A stretch of 64,000 nt of DNA from Anaerolineae bacterium CG2_30_57_67. Its GTDB lineage: Bacteria > Chloroflexota > Anaerolineae > Anaerolineales > Villigracilaceae. Of the stretch, positions 29,581-38,732 are shown in pieces. A program made the position numbers and the translations under genes. Below the pieces are notes generated by a model. The model worked only from the letters and a program-made list of their open reading frames with translations, was not told where the DNA came from and made no database searches. Every line of letters begins with the position of its first letter. Within the stretch, counting starts at the first letter, position 1. The stretch lies in assembly GCA_001872455.1 (NCBI GenBank), contig MNXJ01000003.1, forward strand, positions 35,078-99,077. The letters run 5' to 3'.

Positions 29581-30741
29581 TTACTGGTATCGGCGGCCCT
29601 TCCAGGTGACGCCCTGGCCGGAAAGCACTTTCCAGGCGGAGGTGAACATCATGGCGGCGAAGACGCCTGCGCCGAGCGGAGTAAGCAGGGCGTAGCCGGG
29701 CGAAATTTTCATTTCGGCGTTGACGCGCGCGCGGACGAAAATCAGCGCCGCCCAAACCGTCAGCGCCTGGGCCATCACCAGCGCCGCCCAAATTCCGCCG
29801 CCGTTGCGCCACCAGAAAAATCCCAACAACGGCCAGACGGGCATGAAGAGCGCCGCCATCAGCGCCAAAAATGCGCCAAACGCGCCGAGCAAAAGCATGG
29901 CGGGCGTATCGGCCAGGCCGAGGTAGATGTTTTTTGTCCAGCCTTCCCACATCGCGGCCAGGTCGGTGTACATGCGCGTTTGGGCGATGCCGCGCCCGTC
30001 GGCGATAATTAGCCGGTAGCCGCCCCATTTGACTTTTTCGCTGAGTGCCTTGTCTTCGACAATCTTATTTTTGACGGCGGCGTGCCCGCCGACGGCGTCA
30101 TAGACGCTGCGTCGGATGAAGATGTACTGCCCGTTGGCGATGGCGTCGCGGCTGGTAGGGTCGTTGACTTTTTTGGGCGAGAATCCTACTGAAAGGGCGG
30201 TGAAAACCAGCGGCATGACGGTTTTTTCCCAAAAACTACCCAGAATTTGTTCGGTCATCACCGTGTACAAATCGGCGCCGGTTTTTTTGGTGGCGGCCAG
30301 GCTGGCGGAAAGCGCATTGGGGTGCAGAAAGGTATCGGCGTCGAGCAGCAAAAGCCACTCGCCGCGGGCGGCAGCCGTCGCCTGGAAGAGGGCGTGGGGT
30401 TTTCCGGCCCAGCCTTCCGGCAGGTCGCCGCCCGCCAGAATCACCAGGCGCGAGTCGCTGGCCGAGAGTTCGGCCAGGATGGCGGGGGTTTCATCGGTCG
30501 AGCGGTCATCCAGCACAAAAACTTCAAAGGTTGGATAATCCTGCGCCAAAATGGACTCGACACAGCGGCGGATGTTTTTTGCCTCGTTGCGCGCCGGGAC
30601 GATGACGCTGATGAGCGTTCCGCTGGCGGGCGGCGTGACGTGCGGCGTTTGAATCTCCAGCCAGGATTGGTTGTGCAGCCAGGCGATGATTGCCAGCGCG
30701 GCCAGAAAAAAAAGGGTCGAAAGCAGAACGTAAAACGTCAT
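29581..30741 (-). CDS. Glycosyltransferase family 2 membrane protein
   Basis: ISVIVPARNEAKNIRRCVESILAQDYPTFEVFVLDDRSTDETPAIL; WLLLLDADTFLHPNAL; C-terminal TM helices. Confidence 0.93.
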   Translation of the reverse strand: MTFYVLLSTLFFLAALAIIAWLHNQSWLEIQTPHVTPPASGTLISVIVPARNEAKNIRRCVESILAQDYPTFEVFVLDDRSTDETPAILAELSASDSRLVILAGGDLPEGWAGKPHALFQATAAARGEWLLLLDADTFLHPNALSASLAATKKTGADLYTVMTEQILGSFWEKTVMPLVFTALSVGFSPKKVNDPTSRDAIANGQYIFIRRSVYDAVGGHAAVKNKIVEDKALSEKVKWGGYRLIIADGRGIAQTRMYTDLAAMWEGWTKNIYLGLADTPAMLLLGAFGAFLALMAALFMPVWPLLGFFWWRNGGGIWAALVMAQALTVWAALIFVRARVNAEMKISPGYALLTPLGAGVFAAMMFTSAWKVLSGQGVTWKGRRYQ

Positions 30742-33297
30742 TTACATCACCGTCACCCGTGACCCGTCGGCGCTTTTTTCCACTTCGATGCGGTGCGAAA
30801 AAGCGTCTTTCAGATCGTCGAGATGGGTAATAATCAAAATTTTGGCAAAATCGCCGCGCACGGCGTTGATGGCTTCAATCAGGCGTTGCACTCCCTGTTC
30901 GTCTTGCGAACCGAAGCCCTCGTCAATCACCAGCGTTTGCAGGCGCGCGCCCGTGCGGCGGGCGAGAATTTCTGACAGCGCCAGGCGGATGGCGAAGTTG
31001 ACGCGAAAGGCCTCGCCGCCCGAAAACATTTCGTAGTCGCGCGTGCCCGCCGGGTCGCTGATGACGATGTCCAGCGTCTCCTTCAGGTCGTCGCGCTTTT
31101 TGTCTTTGTATTCGGCCTGTGTCGCAAAGCGCACGCTCATCGCGCCGCCCGAAAGCCGGTTGAGCAGCTCGTTGGCTTTTTCTTCGATTTGTGGCAGCGC
31201 CTGTTCAATCAACAGCGCGGGGACGCCATCCTTGCCAAACGCGCGTTCCAGCGTTTTGTGCCGGCCAATTTCCAGCGCCAGCGCTTCGCGCTCGGCTTGC
31301 AGCGCGGCTTTTTGTGCGCGCAGCGTTGTCAATACCGTCACCCGCTGCCGCGCCATGCCCACTTCCTGATGGAGCGCATTTTCGCGTTCTTTAATTTCAA
31401 AAAAAGCGCGCTCGCTGGTATGCAAATCGGGCGTCTGGCGTTCACTTTCGGCCAGGCGCACGGTGGCTTGCGTATATGCATCTTCTTGCTCGGCGAGTTC
31501 GCTTGTCAAGGTCGCCAGTTGCGCGTGGATGGACTGGAGTTCATCTTCCAGCGGGGTCAGCGCGGCGCGCGCCGAGGCCAACTGGCGGAAATCGGCTTCG
31601 CTGGCGCGGCCTGCCTGCTCATGCAACCGCGCGGCCTCGTGCGCGGCGGCGTCGTAGCCCAGCACCGCCAGTTCGGCGTTGATTTTTTCGATTTCGGCGC
31701 GCGCCGCCGCCGCAAAGGAATCGCCATTAAGCAGGGTTTCGACGGCCTGCAGGCGCGGCGCGCCGCCGTTTTGCCAGGCCGCCGCGGCCTGGTTCGCCGC
31801 TTCCAGGCGCTGCTGCGCCGCGGATTGCTGGGCCGTCAGGCGCGTTTGTTCGGCTTCGGCGTTTTTCAATGGCGCGGCCTGCGCTTCGAGCGTGGCGAGC
31901 TGCGCCGTCAGCGCGTCACTTTCTTCGCGGTTGGCGCGCCAGCGGTCGCCCAGGGTTTTCCCCTCAGCGGAAAGTTGTTCGAGGGTTGCGGCGCGGTGTT
32001 CAGCGGAAAGTTCCTGCCCGCACAGCGGACAATTTTCGGCTGCGGTGGATTCCAGGTTTTTGATGCGCTTTTCCAGCGGGGTCATTTGCGCGCGCAGGCT
32101 GTCGTTTTCGGCCTGGAGCGCGGCCTGACGCTGACGGATGGCCTCCAGCCGGGCGCGGATTTCGTCGCGCTGGCCGATTTTTTCGGCACTTTCTTCCAGC
32201 GCCTGCCGGCCTTGTTCGATGTTGTTGCGCAAACTTTCCAGCTGCGCGGCCTGTGCGCTGACCAGGGTTTGTTGCTGGCGTAGCGATTTTTGTTCCTGTT
32301 CCAGCCCGGCTTTTTCGCGGTTGATTTCATCCAAAAAAGGCTGGCGGCGTTTTTCGCGCTGATGGAATTGGGCGGCGGCGCTCTCGAAATTTTCCAGCGC
32401 GGCGCGGGCGGCGGCCCAGCCGCTGTAAGCGCTTTCGATTTCGGCGGCGCGTTCCAGCAGGCTGGCCTGGCTGTCGCGCTCCGCTTGTTTGGCGGCCAGC
32501 CGGGTTTCCAGGGCGGCGATGTCGCGTCGGGCGCGTTTCAGCCCCTCGGCCAGGGTTTGCGTCAGTTGGCGTTCCTGTTCGAGGCGGGCGCTCATTTTTT
32601 TGATCTGGTCGAGCGCGGCTTCCTGGGTTTTGCGGCTGGTTTCCAGGTCTTTTAATTGGGTTTCCAGCTCGGCCAGGCGTGTTTTGCGCGCGCTTTCCTC
32701 ATCTAGTTCCTGATGAATTCCGTCGAGGCGGCCATCGAGCGTGTCGAGAGCGCGTTCCAATTCTTTGCGGCGTGTTGCGGCGCGCTCGCGGTAGGTTTCC
32801 CACTGGTCGAGGCCGAGGATGCTGGCGAGAATCCGCTTGCGGTCGCCGGGCCGCTGCTGGGTAAATTGGTCGGCTTTGCCCTGCAAAAAAAACGAGGCAT
32901 TGACAAAGGTTTCGTAGTCGAGCCGTAAAATGGCGCGGATGCGCTCTTCGGTGGCGCGCACGCTTTTTTCGGTCAGCGGACGCCAGCGCTCGCCGTCTAA
33001 CAGTTGAAATTCGAGTGTGGTGGTTTTTCCGCGCGGTAAAATGCGCTGAATGCGGTAGTGGTTGCCCTCGTATTCAAAAGTGAAAATCACTTCGGCGGCG
33101 GCGCTGGCGCTGTGAATCAGCGCTTCGCCGGGTTTGCGCGCCTGGCCGAAGAGCGCCCAGGTTATCGCGTCCAGCAGGGAAGATTTGCCCGCCCCGTTCT
33201 GGCCGGAAATGCAGGCCATGCTGAAGGCGCTGAAATCCACCTCCACCGGCGCGCGGTAGGAAAGAAAGCCGGAAAGTTTCAGTCGCAACGGAATCAT
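30742..33297 (-). CDS. sbcC: SbcC/Rad50-like SMC-family ATPase
   Basis: LKLSGFLSYRAPVEVDFSAFSMACISGQNGAGKSSLLDAITWALFG; zinc hook ENCPLCGQELSAEHR; signature FSGGEAFRVNFAIRLALSEIL; LVIDEGFGSQDEQG. Confidence 0.93.
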   Translation of the reverse strand: MIPLRLKLSGFLSYRAPVEVDFSAFSMACISGQNGAGKSSLLDAITWALFGQARKPGEALIHSASAAAEVIFTFEYEGNHYRIQRILPRGKTTTLEFQLLDGERWRPLTEKSVRATEERIRAILRLDYETFVNASFFLQGKADQFTQQRPGDRKRILASILGLDQWETYRERAATRRKELERALDTLDGRLDGIHQELDEESARKTRLAELETQLKDLETSRKTQEAALDQIKKMSARLEQERQLTQTLAEGLKRARRDIAALETRLAAKQAERDSQASLLERAAEIESAYSGWAAARAALENFESAAAQFHQREKRRQPFLDEINREKAGLEQEQKSLRQQQTLVSAQAAQLESLRNNIEQGRQALEESAEKIGQRDEIRARLEAIRQRQAALQAENDSLRAQMTPLEKRIKNLESTAAENCPLCGQELSAEHRAATLEQLSAEGKTLGDRWRANREESDALTAQLATLEAQAAPLKNAEAEQTRLTAQQSAAQQRLEAANQAAAAWQNGGAPRLQAVETLLNGDSFAAAARAEIEKINAELAVLGYDAAAHEAARLHEQAGRASEADFRQLASARAALTPLEDELQSIHAQLATLTSELAEQEDAYTQATVRLAESERQTPDLHTSERAFFEIKERENALHQEVGMARQRVTVLTTLRAQKAALQAEREALALEIGRHKTLERAFGKDGVPALLIEQALPQIEEKANELLNRLSGGAMSVRFATQAEYKDKKRDDLKETLDIVISDPAGTRDYEMFSGGEAFRVNFAIRLALSEILARRTGARLQTLVIDEGFGSQDEQGVQRLIEAINAVRGDFAKILIITHLDDLKDAFSHRIEVEKSADGSRVTVM

Positions 33298-33357
33298 GCC
33301 ATGATTTTACCGCAGCGTTGGCTTGCCCGCCTTCCTTACATCTGTTATCATAGCGGG

Positions 33358-33831
33358 GTGTTTTACGATGACGAAAACCGCAACCGGCGGCGAAATCTAT
33401 TCCTGACCATTCTCCTGACAACCCTGCCGTGCTACTGCGCCGGGCTGATTGCTTTGGGTGTTGCGCCAGACGGTTCCATCACCCCCACGCTAACACCAAC
33501 GGTTACGCTGGGAATTCCTACACTGACACCTACGCCGACTATTCTCTTGCTGGCAACCACGCCGGGGCCATCGCCGACGCCAAATTTTCTAACAGCCACC
33601 TTTACGTTCACGCCCACCGCTTCACCCACGGCAACAGCCACCGACACATCAACCCCTTCGCTAACGCCTTTTGTGCCGCCGACCTATACCCTTACCTTGC
33701 CGCCCTCGGCTACCCCCACACCGCCGCCGACCGCCACCGCTTCGCCGCTTCCGCCCACCGATACGGCGACTTCCCCTCCGCCCCCCACATTTACACCGAC
33801 GGAGACGCCCACCACTCCCCCAACCCCCTGA
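33358..33831 (+). CDS. Pro/Thr/Ser-rich low-complexity exported protein with N-terminal membrane segment
   Basis: GTG start; MFYDDENRNRRRNLFLTILLTTLPCYCAGLIALG then ITPTLTPTVTLGIPTLTPTPT...PTFTPTETPTTPPTP to the stop. Stop lies next to the downstream ATG (tgatatg). Confidence 0.6.
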   Translation: MFYDDENRNRRRNLFLTILLTTLPCYCAGLIALGVAPDGSITPTLTPTVTLGIPTLTPTPTILLLATTPGPSPTPNFLTATFTFTPTASPTATATDTSTPSLTPFVPPTYTLTLPPSATPTPPPTATASPLPPTDTATSPPPPTFTPTETPTTPPTP

Positions 33832-33832
33832 T

Positions 33833-34900
33833 ATGGCCGATATTCTTCCCTTTCTCAAATCCCTGCTTTCTGCGCCCGGGCTTTCGGCGTATGAAACCCC
33901 GGTGACGCGCCTGATTGAAGAAAAATGGCGTCCGCTGGTCACGCAAACCCGGCTCAGCCGGATTGGTTCGCTGGAGGCGCTCAAGGCGGGCACTACGCCC
34001 ACGCCGCGCCCGGCGCTGATGGTGGCGACGCACATGGACGCCATTGGTCTGATGGTAACCGCGCTCACCGGCGAGTTTTTGCATGTGACTCAAATCGGCG
34101 GGATTGACGCGCGCATTTTGCCCAGCACACCGATACTCGTGCACGCTTCCAGGAGCGGCGAGGAACTGCCCGGTGTGGTGGTCATGCCCCCGGCGCGCGC
34201 CCTGCCCCCCAGCACGGCGGATGGCGTCATCAGCCTGAACGATTTACTGGTGGATGTCGGCCTTTCGGCGGCGCATCTGGCCGAAAAAGTGCAAATCGGC
34301 GACCGGGTTTCCTTCGCCACCCAGCCGGTGGAACTGGCCGGGGAAGTCATCAGCGGCCACACGCTCGACAACCGCGCCTCGGTGGCGGTGCTGACGGTGG
34401 CGCTGGAAGAACTGCAAACCAAACAGCACGCCTGGGATGTCTGGGCGGTGGCAACCGTTCAGGAAGAAGTTACCCTGGGCGGGGCGTTTACCTCCGCATT
34501 TGGCATTCGCCCGCAGATTGCCATTGCCGTGGATGTGACCTTCGCCAAAGGCCCCGGTGCCAGCGACTGGCAGACTTTCCCGCTCGCCAAGGGGCCGACT
34601 TTGGCGATGGGGCCGAACATGCACCCCTTTATTCACAAAAAACTGAAAGAAATTGCCGACCAGTTGGAAATTCCCACCCAATTGGAAATGTCCCCGCGTC
34701 ATTCCGGCACGGACGCTTACGCCATGCAGGTCGCCGCCGAAGGCATTCCGACGATGGTAATTGGTATTCCGCTGCGCTACATGCACACACCGGTTGAGAT
34801 GGTCGCCATCAAAGACATTCAGCGCGCCGGGCGGCTGATTGCTGAGTTCGCCGCCGCGCTGGAACCGGATTTCGTTGAAAAAATCGTCTGGGAAGATTAA
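33833..34900 (+). CDS. M42 family metallopeptidase (divergent paralog)
   Basis: ALMVATHMDAIGLMVTAL, ISGHTLDNRASVAVLTVALEEL, VQEEVTLGGAFTSAFGI, HSGTDAYAMQVAAEGIPTMVIGIPLRYMHTPVEMV. Confidence 0.87.
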   Translation: MADILPFLKSLLSAPGLSAYETPVTRLIEEKWRPLVTQTRLSRIGSLEALKAGTTPTPRPALMVATHMDAIGLMVTALTGEFLHVTQIGGIDARILPSTPILVHASRSGEELPGVVVMPPARALPPSTADGVISLNDLLVDVGLSAAHLAEKVQIGDRVSFATQPVELAGEVISGHTLDNRASVAVLTVALEELQTKQHAWDVWAVATVQEEVTLGGAFTSAFGIRPQIAIAVDVTFAKGPGASDWQTFPLAKGPTLAMGPNMHPFIHKKLKEIADQLEIPTQLEMSPRHSGTDAYAMQVAAEGIPTMVIGIPLRYMHTPVEMVAIKDIQRAGRLIAEFAAALEPDFVEKIVWED

Positions 34901-34939
34901 AGGCGTTACCCGGTTACCCAGTCTGCAGGTTTTCCCATC

Positions 34940-35003
34940 AACCGGACAACCGGACAACCGGACAACTGGAAAGCTGGATAACTGGATAACCGGATAATTG
35001 GAA
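34940..35003. repeat. Eight imperfect 8-bp tandem units between M42 genes
   Basis: aaccggac aaccggac aaccggac aactggaa agctggat aactggat aaccggat aattggaa. Confidence 0.9.
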
Positions 35004-35010
35004 AACATTC

Positions 35011-36069
35011 ATGCCAACAATCACCGAAAAACAAATTGAACTGCTCGAAAAACTCTGCAACGCCAGCGCCGTCTCGGGTGACGAAGGCGAAGTGCGCAAA
35101 ATCGTTCTCGAAGAAGTAAAGCCCTACGCCGATACCGTCAAAATAGACGCGCTCGGCAATGTTCTCGTGACAAAAAATGGCGCGGCAGAAAAACGCCTGC
35201 GCGTGATGCTCGACTGTCACATGGACGAAGTCGGCTTTATGCTGGTGGCCGACGAAGGCGAAGGACTCTTCCACTTTGAATTGGTCGGCGGCATTGACCC
35301 GCGTCAACTGCCGGGCAAGCAGGTGCTGGTCGGCAAAGACAAAATCCCCGGCGTAATTGGCGCGCGCCCGATTCACCTGACCACACCTGAAGAGCGCAGC
35401 CACAAAATCAGCGTGGACGCCTTGCGGATTGATGTCGGCCCGGGCGGCGCGGGCAAAGTCAAAGTCGGCGACCGCGCCACTTTCGCCACGCGCTTCCGCC
35501 GGGTTGGCGATTCCATTTTCTCCAAGGCGATTGACAACCGCATCGGCTGCGTTTTGCTGATTGACCTGCTCAAAACCGCCCCGGCCAACCTGGATTTGTG
35601 CCTGTCGTTTTCGGTGCAGGAAGAAATTGGCCTGCGCGGCGCCAAAGTGGCCGCCTACCACTTCAACCCAGACCTGGCCTTTGCGATTGACTCGACCCCG
35701 GCCAACGATTTGCCGGTGCATGACGGCGAAGAAAACACCTTTTACAACACCAAATTGGGCGCCGGGCCGGCCATTTACACCTTTGACTCTGGCACGCTCA
35801 GCGACCCGCGCCTGATTCGCTTTTTGGCGCAAACCGGCGACGAAGAAAAAATTCCCTATCAGTACCGGCAGCCGGGCGGCGGCGGCACGGATGGCGGCGC
35901 AATTCACCGCGTGCGCGCCGGTGTGCCGACGGTGTCGGTTTCCGTGCCGCATCGCTACACTCACACCGCCATCAGCCTGGCGCTCGTCGCCGATTGGGAA
36001 AATACCCTGGCGCTGCTCTCCGCCGCCCTGCAGCGCCTCACCCCCGATCTTTTGGCGGAACCCCGCTGA
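35011..36069 (+). CDS. M42 family metallopeptidase
   Basis: LDCHMDEVGFMLV, KAIDNRIGCVLLIDLL, VQEEIGLRGAKVAAYHF, GGGTDGGAIHRVRAGVPTVSVSVPHRYTHTAISL. Confidence 0.93.
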   Translation: MPTITEKQIELLEKLCNASAVSGDEGEVRKIVLEEVKPYADTVKIDALGNVLVTKNGAAEKRLRVMLDCHMDEVGFMLVADEGEGLFHFELVGGIDPRQLPGKQVLVGKDKIPGVIGARPIHLTTPEERSHKISVDALRIDVGPGGAGKVKVGDRATFATRFRRVGDSIFSKAIDNRIGCVLLIDLLKTAPANLDLCLSFSVQEEIGLRGAKVAAYHFNPDLAFAIDSTPANDLPVHDGEENTFYNTKLGAGPAIYTFDSGTLSDPRLIRFLAQTGDEEKIPYQYRQPGGGGTDGGAIHRVRAGVPTVSVSVPHRYTHTAISLALVADWENTLALLSAALQRLTPDLLAEPR

Positions 36070-36071
36070 CC

Positions 36072-36791
36072 ATGAACGGACCGCTTGCCCTGCTTGGCTC
36101 TGGCGAATACCTGCCGGTGATGAACGACACCGACCGTTTTCTGCTGCAAAATTGCGCAGCCGATGGGCGCGCACCGCGCGTCGTCTGCCTGCCGACTGCC
36201 GCCGGAACCGAAGGCGAGCAGACAATTGCCTACTGGATGCGCCTGGGCGAGGAACACTTTCGCGCGCTTGGGGCCGAGGTTGCTTCCCCGCGCCTCACCA
36301 ACCACGCTGAAGCCGACGACCCCGCCCTGGCCGCCCAAATCGAACAGGCCGACTTGATTTACTTCTCCGGCGGCAAACCGCAGTATCTTTTTGAGACGAT
36401 GAATGGTTCGCTCGCCTGGCAGGCAGTCGAAAAAGCCACAGCGCGCGGCGCGGCGCTGGCGGGCTGCTCGGCTGGGGCCATGTTTTTGGGCGAATATCTG
36501 CCCGATTTTCGCGCTTTCGGCCTGAAGCAAAGCCGCGCCTTCGGGCTTTTGCCCAACAGCCATATCATCCCCCACTTTGACCGGATGCTGGCCTGGCGCG
36601 GGGTGACGATTCCCCTACTTCAGCCGCTCCTCCCCGCTGGCGAGTACGCCCTCGGCCTGGAAGAAGATACCGCTCTGATTGGTAAACCCGGCGGCGAATG
36701 GACAGTGATGGGACGCCAAAACGTCCTCGTCATCACCCGCGAGGAAGTCAAAACCTACGGCGCGGGCTGGGTCATCACCCTGCCAACCTGA
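36072..36791 (+). CDS. Peptidase S51 / cyanophycinase-like protein
   Basis: ATG at 36072; LALLGSGEYLPVMNDTDRFLL, LIYFSGGKPQYLFETM, ALAGCSAGAMFLGEYL, GLLPNSHIIPHFDRM. Confidence 0.85.
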   Translation: MNGPLALLGSGEYLPVMNDTDRFLLQNCAADGRAPRVVCLPTAAGTEGEQTIAYWMRLGEEHFRALGAEVASPRLTNHAEADDPALAAQIEQADLIYFSGGKPQYLFETMNGSLAWQAVEKATARGAALAGCSAGAMFLGEYLPDFRAFGLKQSRAFGLLPNSHIIPHFDRMLAWRGVTIPLLQPLLPAGEYALGLEEDTALIGKPGGEWTVMGRQNVLVITREEVKTYGAGWVITLPT

Positions 36792-36810
36792 AAACCGGTA
36801 TAATCACTGC

Positions 36811-37224
36811 ATGGACTTCCAATATCCCAATCTGGACGGCGTCCCAAAGATTTTTAGCAAATACCCATCTGTACAAGCAGTGTACTTGTTCGGGTCTTAT
36901 GCTACTGGAAAAATCCGCCGCGACAGTGATTTGGATTTGGCAATTGTGCCGCGCGACTCTTCTGCCCGCCAACAAATGCTCGACATGATGGCTGATTTGG
37001 TTCGGCAAATCTATGACCGCATAGATTTGGTATTTCTAGATACCAAAGATGTTGTTGTGCGTTTTGAAGCAATCCGTCACAATCGCCTCTTGTACTGCGT
37101 TCCCGACTTTGACCCCGGCACTTATACGTCTCGCATTGCGCGTGAATACTGGGATTTCAAACCCTATCTGGCAGTTCAGCGCCAGTCGCTCAAACAAAGG
37201 ATATTAAGCCATGGTGCGCGTTGA
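36811..37224 (+). CDS. MNT-type nucleotidyltransferase (MntA-like antitoxin)
   Basis: VYLFGSYATGKIRRDSDLDLAIV = GSx10DxD; overlaps the HEPN gene start by 14 nt. Confidence 0.9.
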   Translation: MDFQYPNLDGVPKIFSKYPSVQAVYLFGSYATGKIRRDSDLDLAIVPRDSSARQQMLDMMADLVRQIYDRIDLVFLDTKDVVVRFEAIRHNRLLYCVPDFDPGTYTSRIAREYWDFKPYLAVQRQSLKQRILSHGAR

Positions 37225-37624
37225 AGTCCTGCAAAAACGCATTCAGAAAATTGATGAGTATTTGCAGTTGTTGCAAAAATACCCAACAATCTCTCTTGAA
37301 GACTTCTTATCAGAGCCAGAGCATTACAATAGTGCGGAAAGGTTGTTACAACTTGCCATTGAAGCCACCATTGATATGGGAAATCACCTTGTTGCAGACA
37401 TGAACCTTGGCCATGCCGATTATGGAACACAAATTCCTGATATCTTGGCTGACAAAGAACTCATCTCGCGTGAATTGGCTGACATCTGGGTGAAAATGAT
37501 AGGTTTACGAAATATTCTTGTCCATGATTACCTCGACATCAGCCACCAAATCGTCTACGAAATCGTTCAAAATAGGCTCGAAGATATCACAACACTGCGG
37601 GATTTTTTTGCCCGCTATCTTTAA
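37211..37624 (+). CDS. HEPN domain protein (HepT-like, DUF86 toxin)
   Basis: MIGLRNILVHDYLDIS carries the Rx4HxY catalytic motif; small helical protein paired with MNT protein. Confidence 0.9.
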   Translation: MVRVEVLQKRIQKIDEYLQLLQKYPTISLEDFLSEPEHYNSAERLLQLAIEATIDMGNHLVADMNLGHADYGTQIPDILADKELISRELADIWVKMIGLRNILVHDYLDISHQIVYEIVQNRLEDITTLRDFFARYL

Positions 37625-37657
37625 TCTCATCAGCCTGCTGTGTCTTTCGGAAACTAC

Positions 37658-38644
37658 ATGAAAACTCTCCTCAAAAAACTCACTGAAACGTTCTCCCCCT
37701 CCGGTTACGAAAGCGCCATCCGCGACGTCATCCGCGCCGAAGTTGCGCCGCTCGCCGATGAAGTTCGCGTGGATGCCCTCGGCAATCTCATTGTCCGCAA
37801 AGGCAAAGGCGGCAAAAAAATCATGGTCGCCGCCCACATGGACGAAATCGGCCTGATTGTCACGCACATTGACAAAAAAGGCTTTGTGCGCTTCACCGGC
37901 ATCGGCGGGGTTTACCCGCGCAACCTGCCCGGCGGACGGGTGCGCTTCGTCAACGGCACGCCCGGCGTCATCAGCATTGAACCCGCCGACAAGATGACCG
38001 AGTCGCAGCCGCTGGAAAAATGTTATGTGGATGTCGGCGCTGCCAGCGACGAGCACCACCCCCTCAAAATTGGCGATGTCGCCGGTTTCGAGCGTCCCTT
38101 CCTCGACCTGGGCGCGCGCTGGGTTGCCAAAAGCATGGATGACCGCATCGGCTGCCTGGTCGCCATCGAAACGCTGCGGGCGCTCAAATCCACCCCCAAC
38201 GAAGTTTATTTTGTCTTCACCACGCAAGAGGAAGTCGGCACGCGCGGCGCGGAGACTTCGGCTTACGGCATTGACCCCGACCTGGGATTTTCGCTGGATG
38301 TCACCGGCTGGGGCGATACGCCCGGCCAAAAATACTTTGAAATGTCGCTCGGCAAAGGCCCAGCCATCAAAATCAAAGACGGCGGCATGTTGTCTGACCC
38401 GCGCATTGTGGATTGGATGGTGACGACTGCCGAAAAGCACGGCCTGCCCTATCAGCGTGAAGTGCTGCTGGGCGGCACAACCGACGCACGCGCCATGCAG
38501 CTCGTCCGCGCGGGCGTGCCAGTGGGTTGTATTTCCATTCCGTGCCGCTACGTTCACAGCCCCAGTGAAATGGTGGACGCCAGCGACGTGGAAAACGCCG
38601 TCAAACTGGCAACCGCGCTGCTGAGCCAGCCGGTCGAACTGTAA
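37658..38644 (+). CDS. M42 family metallopeptidase
   Basis: KIMVAAHMDEIGLIVTHI, KSMDDRIGCLVAIETL, TQEEVGTRGAETSAYGI, GGTTDARAMQLVRAGVPVGCISIPCRYVHSPSEMV. ATG at 37658 preferred to the ORF-track start 37640. Confidence 0.93.
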   Translation: MKTLLKKLTETFSPSGYESAIRDVIRAEVAPLADEVRVDALGNLIVRKGKGGKKIMVAAHMDEIGLIVTHIDKKGFVRFTGIGGVYPRNLPGGRVRFVNGTPGVISIEPADKMTESQPLEKCYVDVGAASDEHHPLKIGDVAGFERPFLDLGARWVAKSMDDRIGCLVAIETLRALKSTPNEVYFVFTTQEEVGTRGAETSAYGIDPDLGFSLDVTGWGDTPGQKYFEMSLGKGPAIKIKDGGMLSDPRIVDWMVTTAEKHGLPYQREVLLGGTTDARAMQLVRAGVPVGCISIPCRYVHSPSEMVDASDVENAVKLATALLSQPVEL

Positions 38645-38657
38645 GTTGACAGCAACA

Positions 38658-38691
38658 AAAAAAAATCCACCGCAGGGTGGATTTTTTTTGT
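38658..38691 (+). terminator. Intrinsic terminator
   Basis: aaaaaaaaatccaccgcagggtggatttttttt. Confidence 0.8.
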
Positions 38692-38732
38692 TTTTTCATT
38701 CTATCCCATTTATCCCCTTCATCCTGTCCGCC

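Noticed and set aside
33429-33905. Alternative-frame ORF (158 aa) over the Thr/Pro-rich gene
   Set aside because: The skewed codon repeats keep several frames open; only the 33358 frame has a signal-like segment and a stop next to the following gene.
34940-35003. Possible CRISPR array
   Set aside because: Units are contiguous 8-mers with no spacers and no cas genes nearby.
34906-36225. 439-aa minus-strand ORF opposite the second M42 peptidase, crossing the octamer repeat
   Set aside because: Antisense shadow; part of the translation comes from the tandem repeat (SYPAFQLSGCPVVRLMG).
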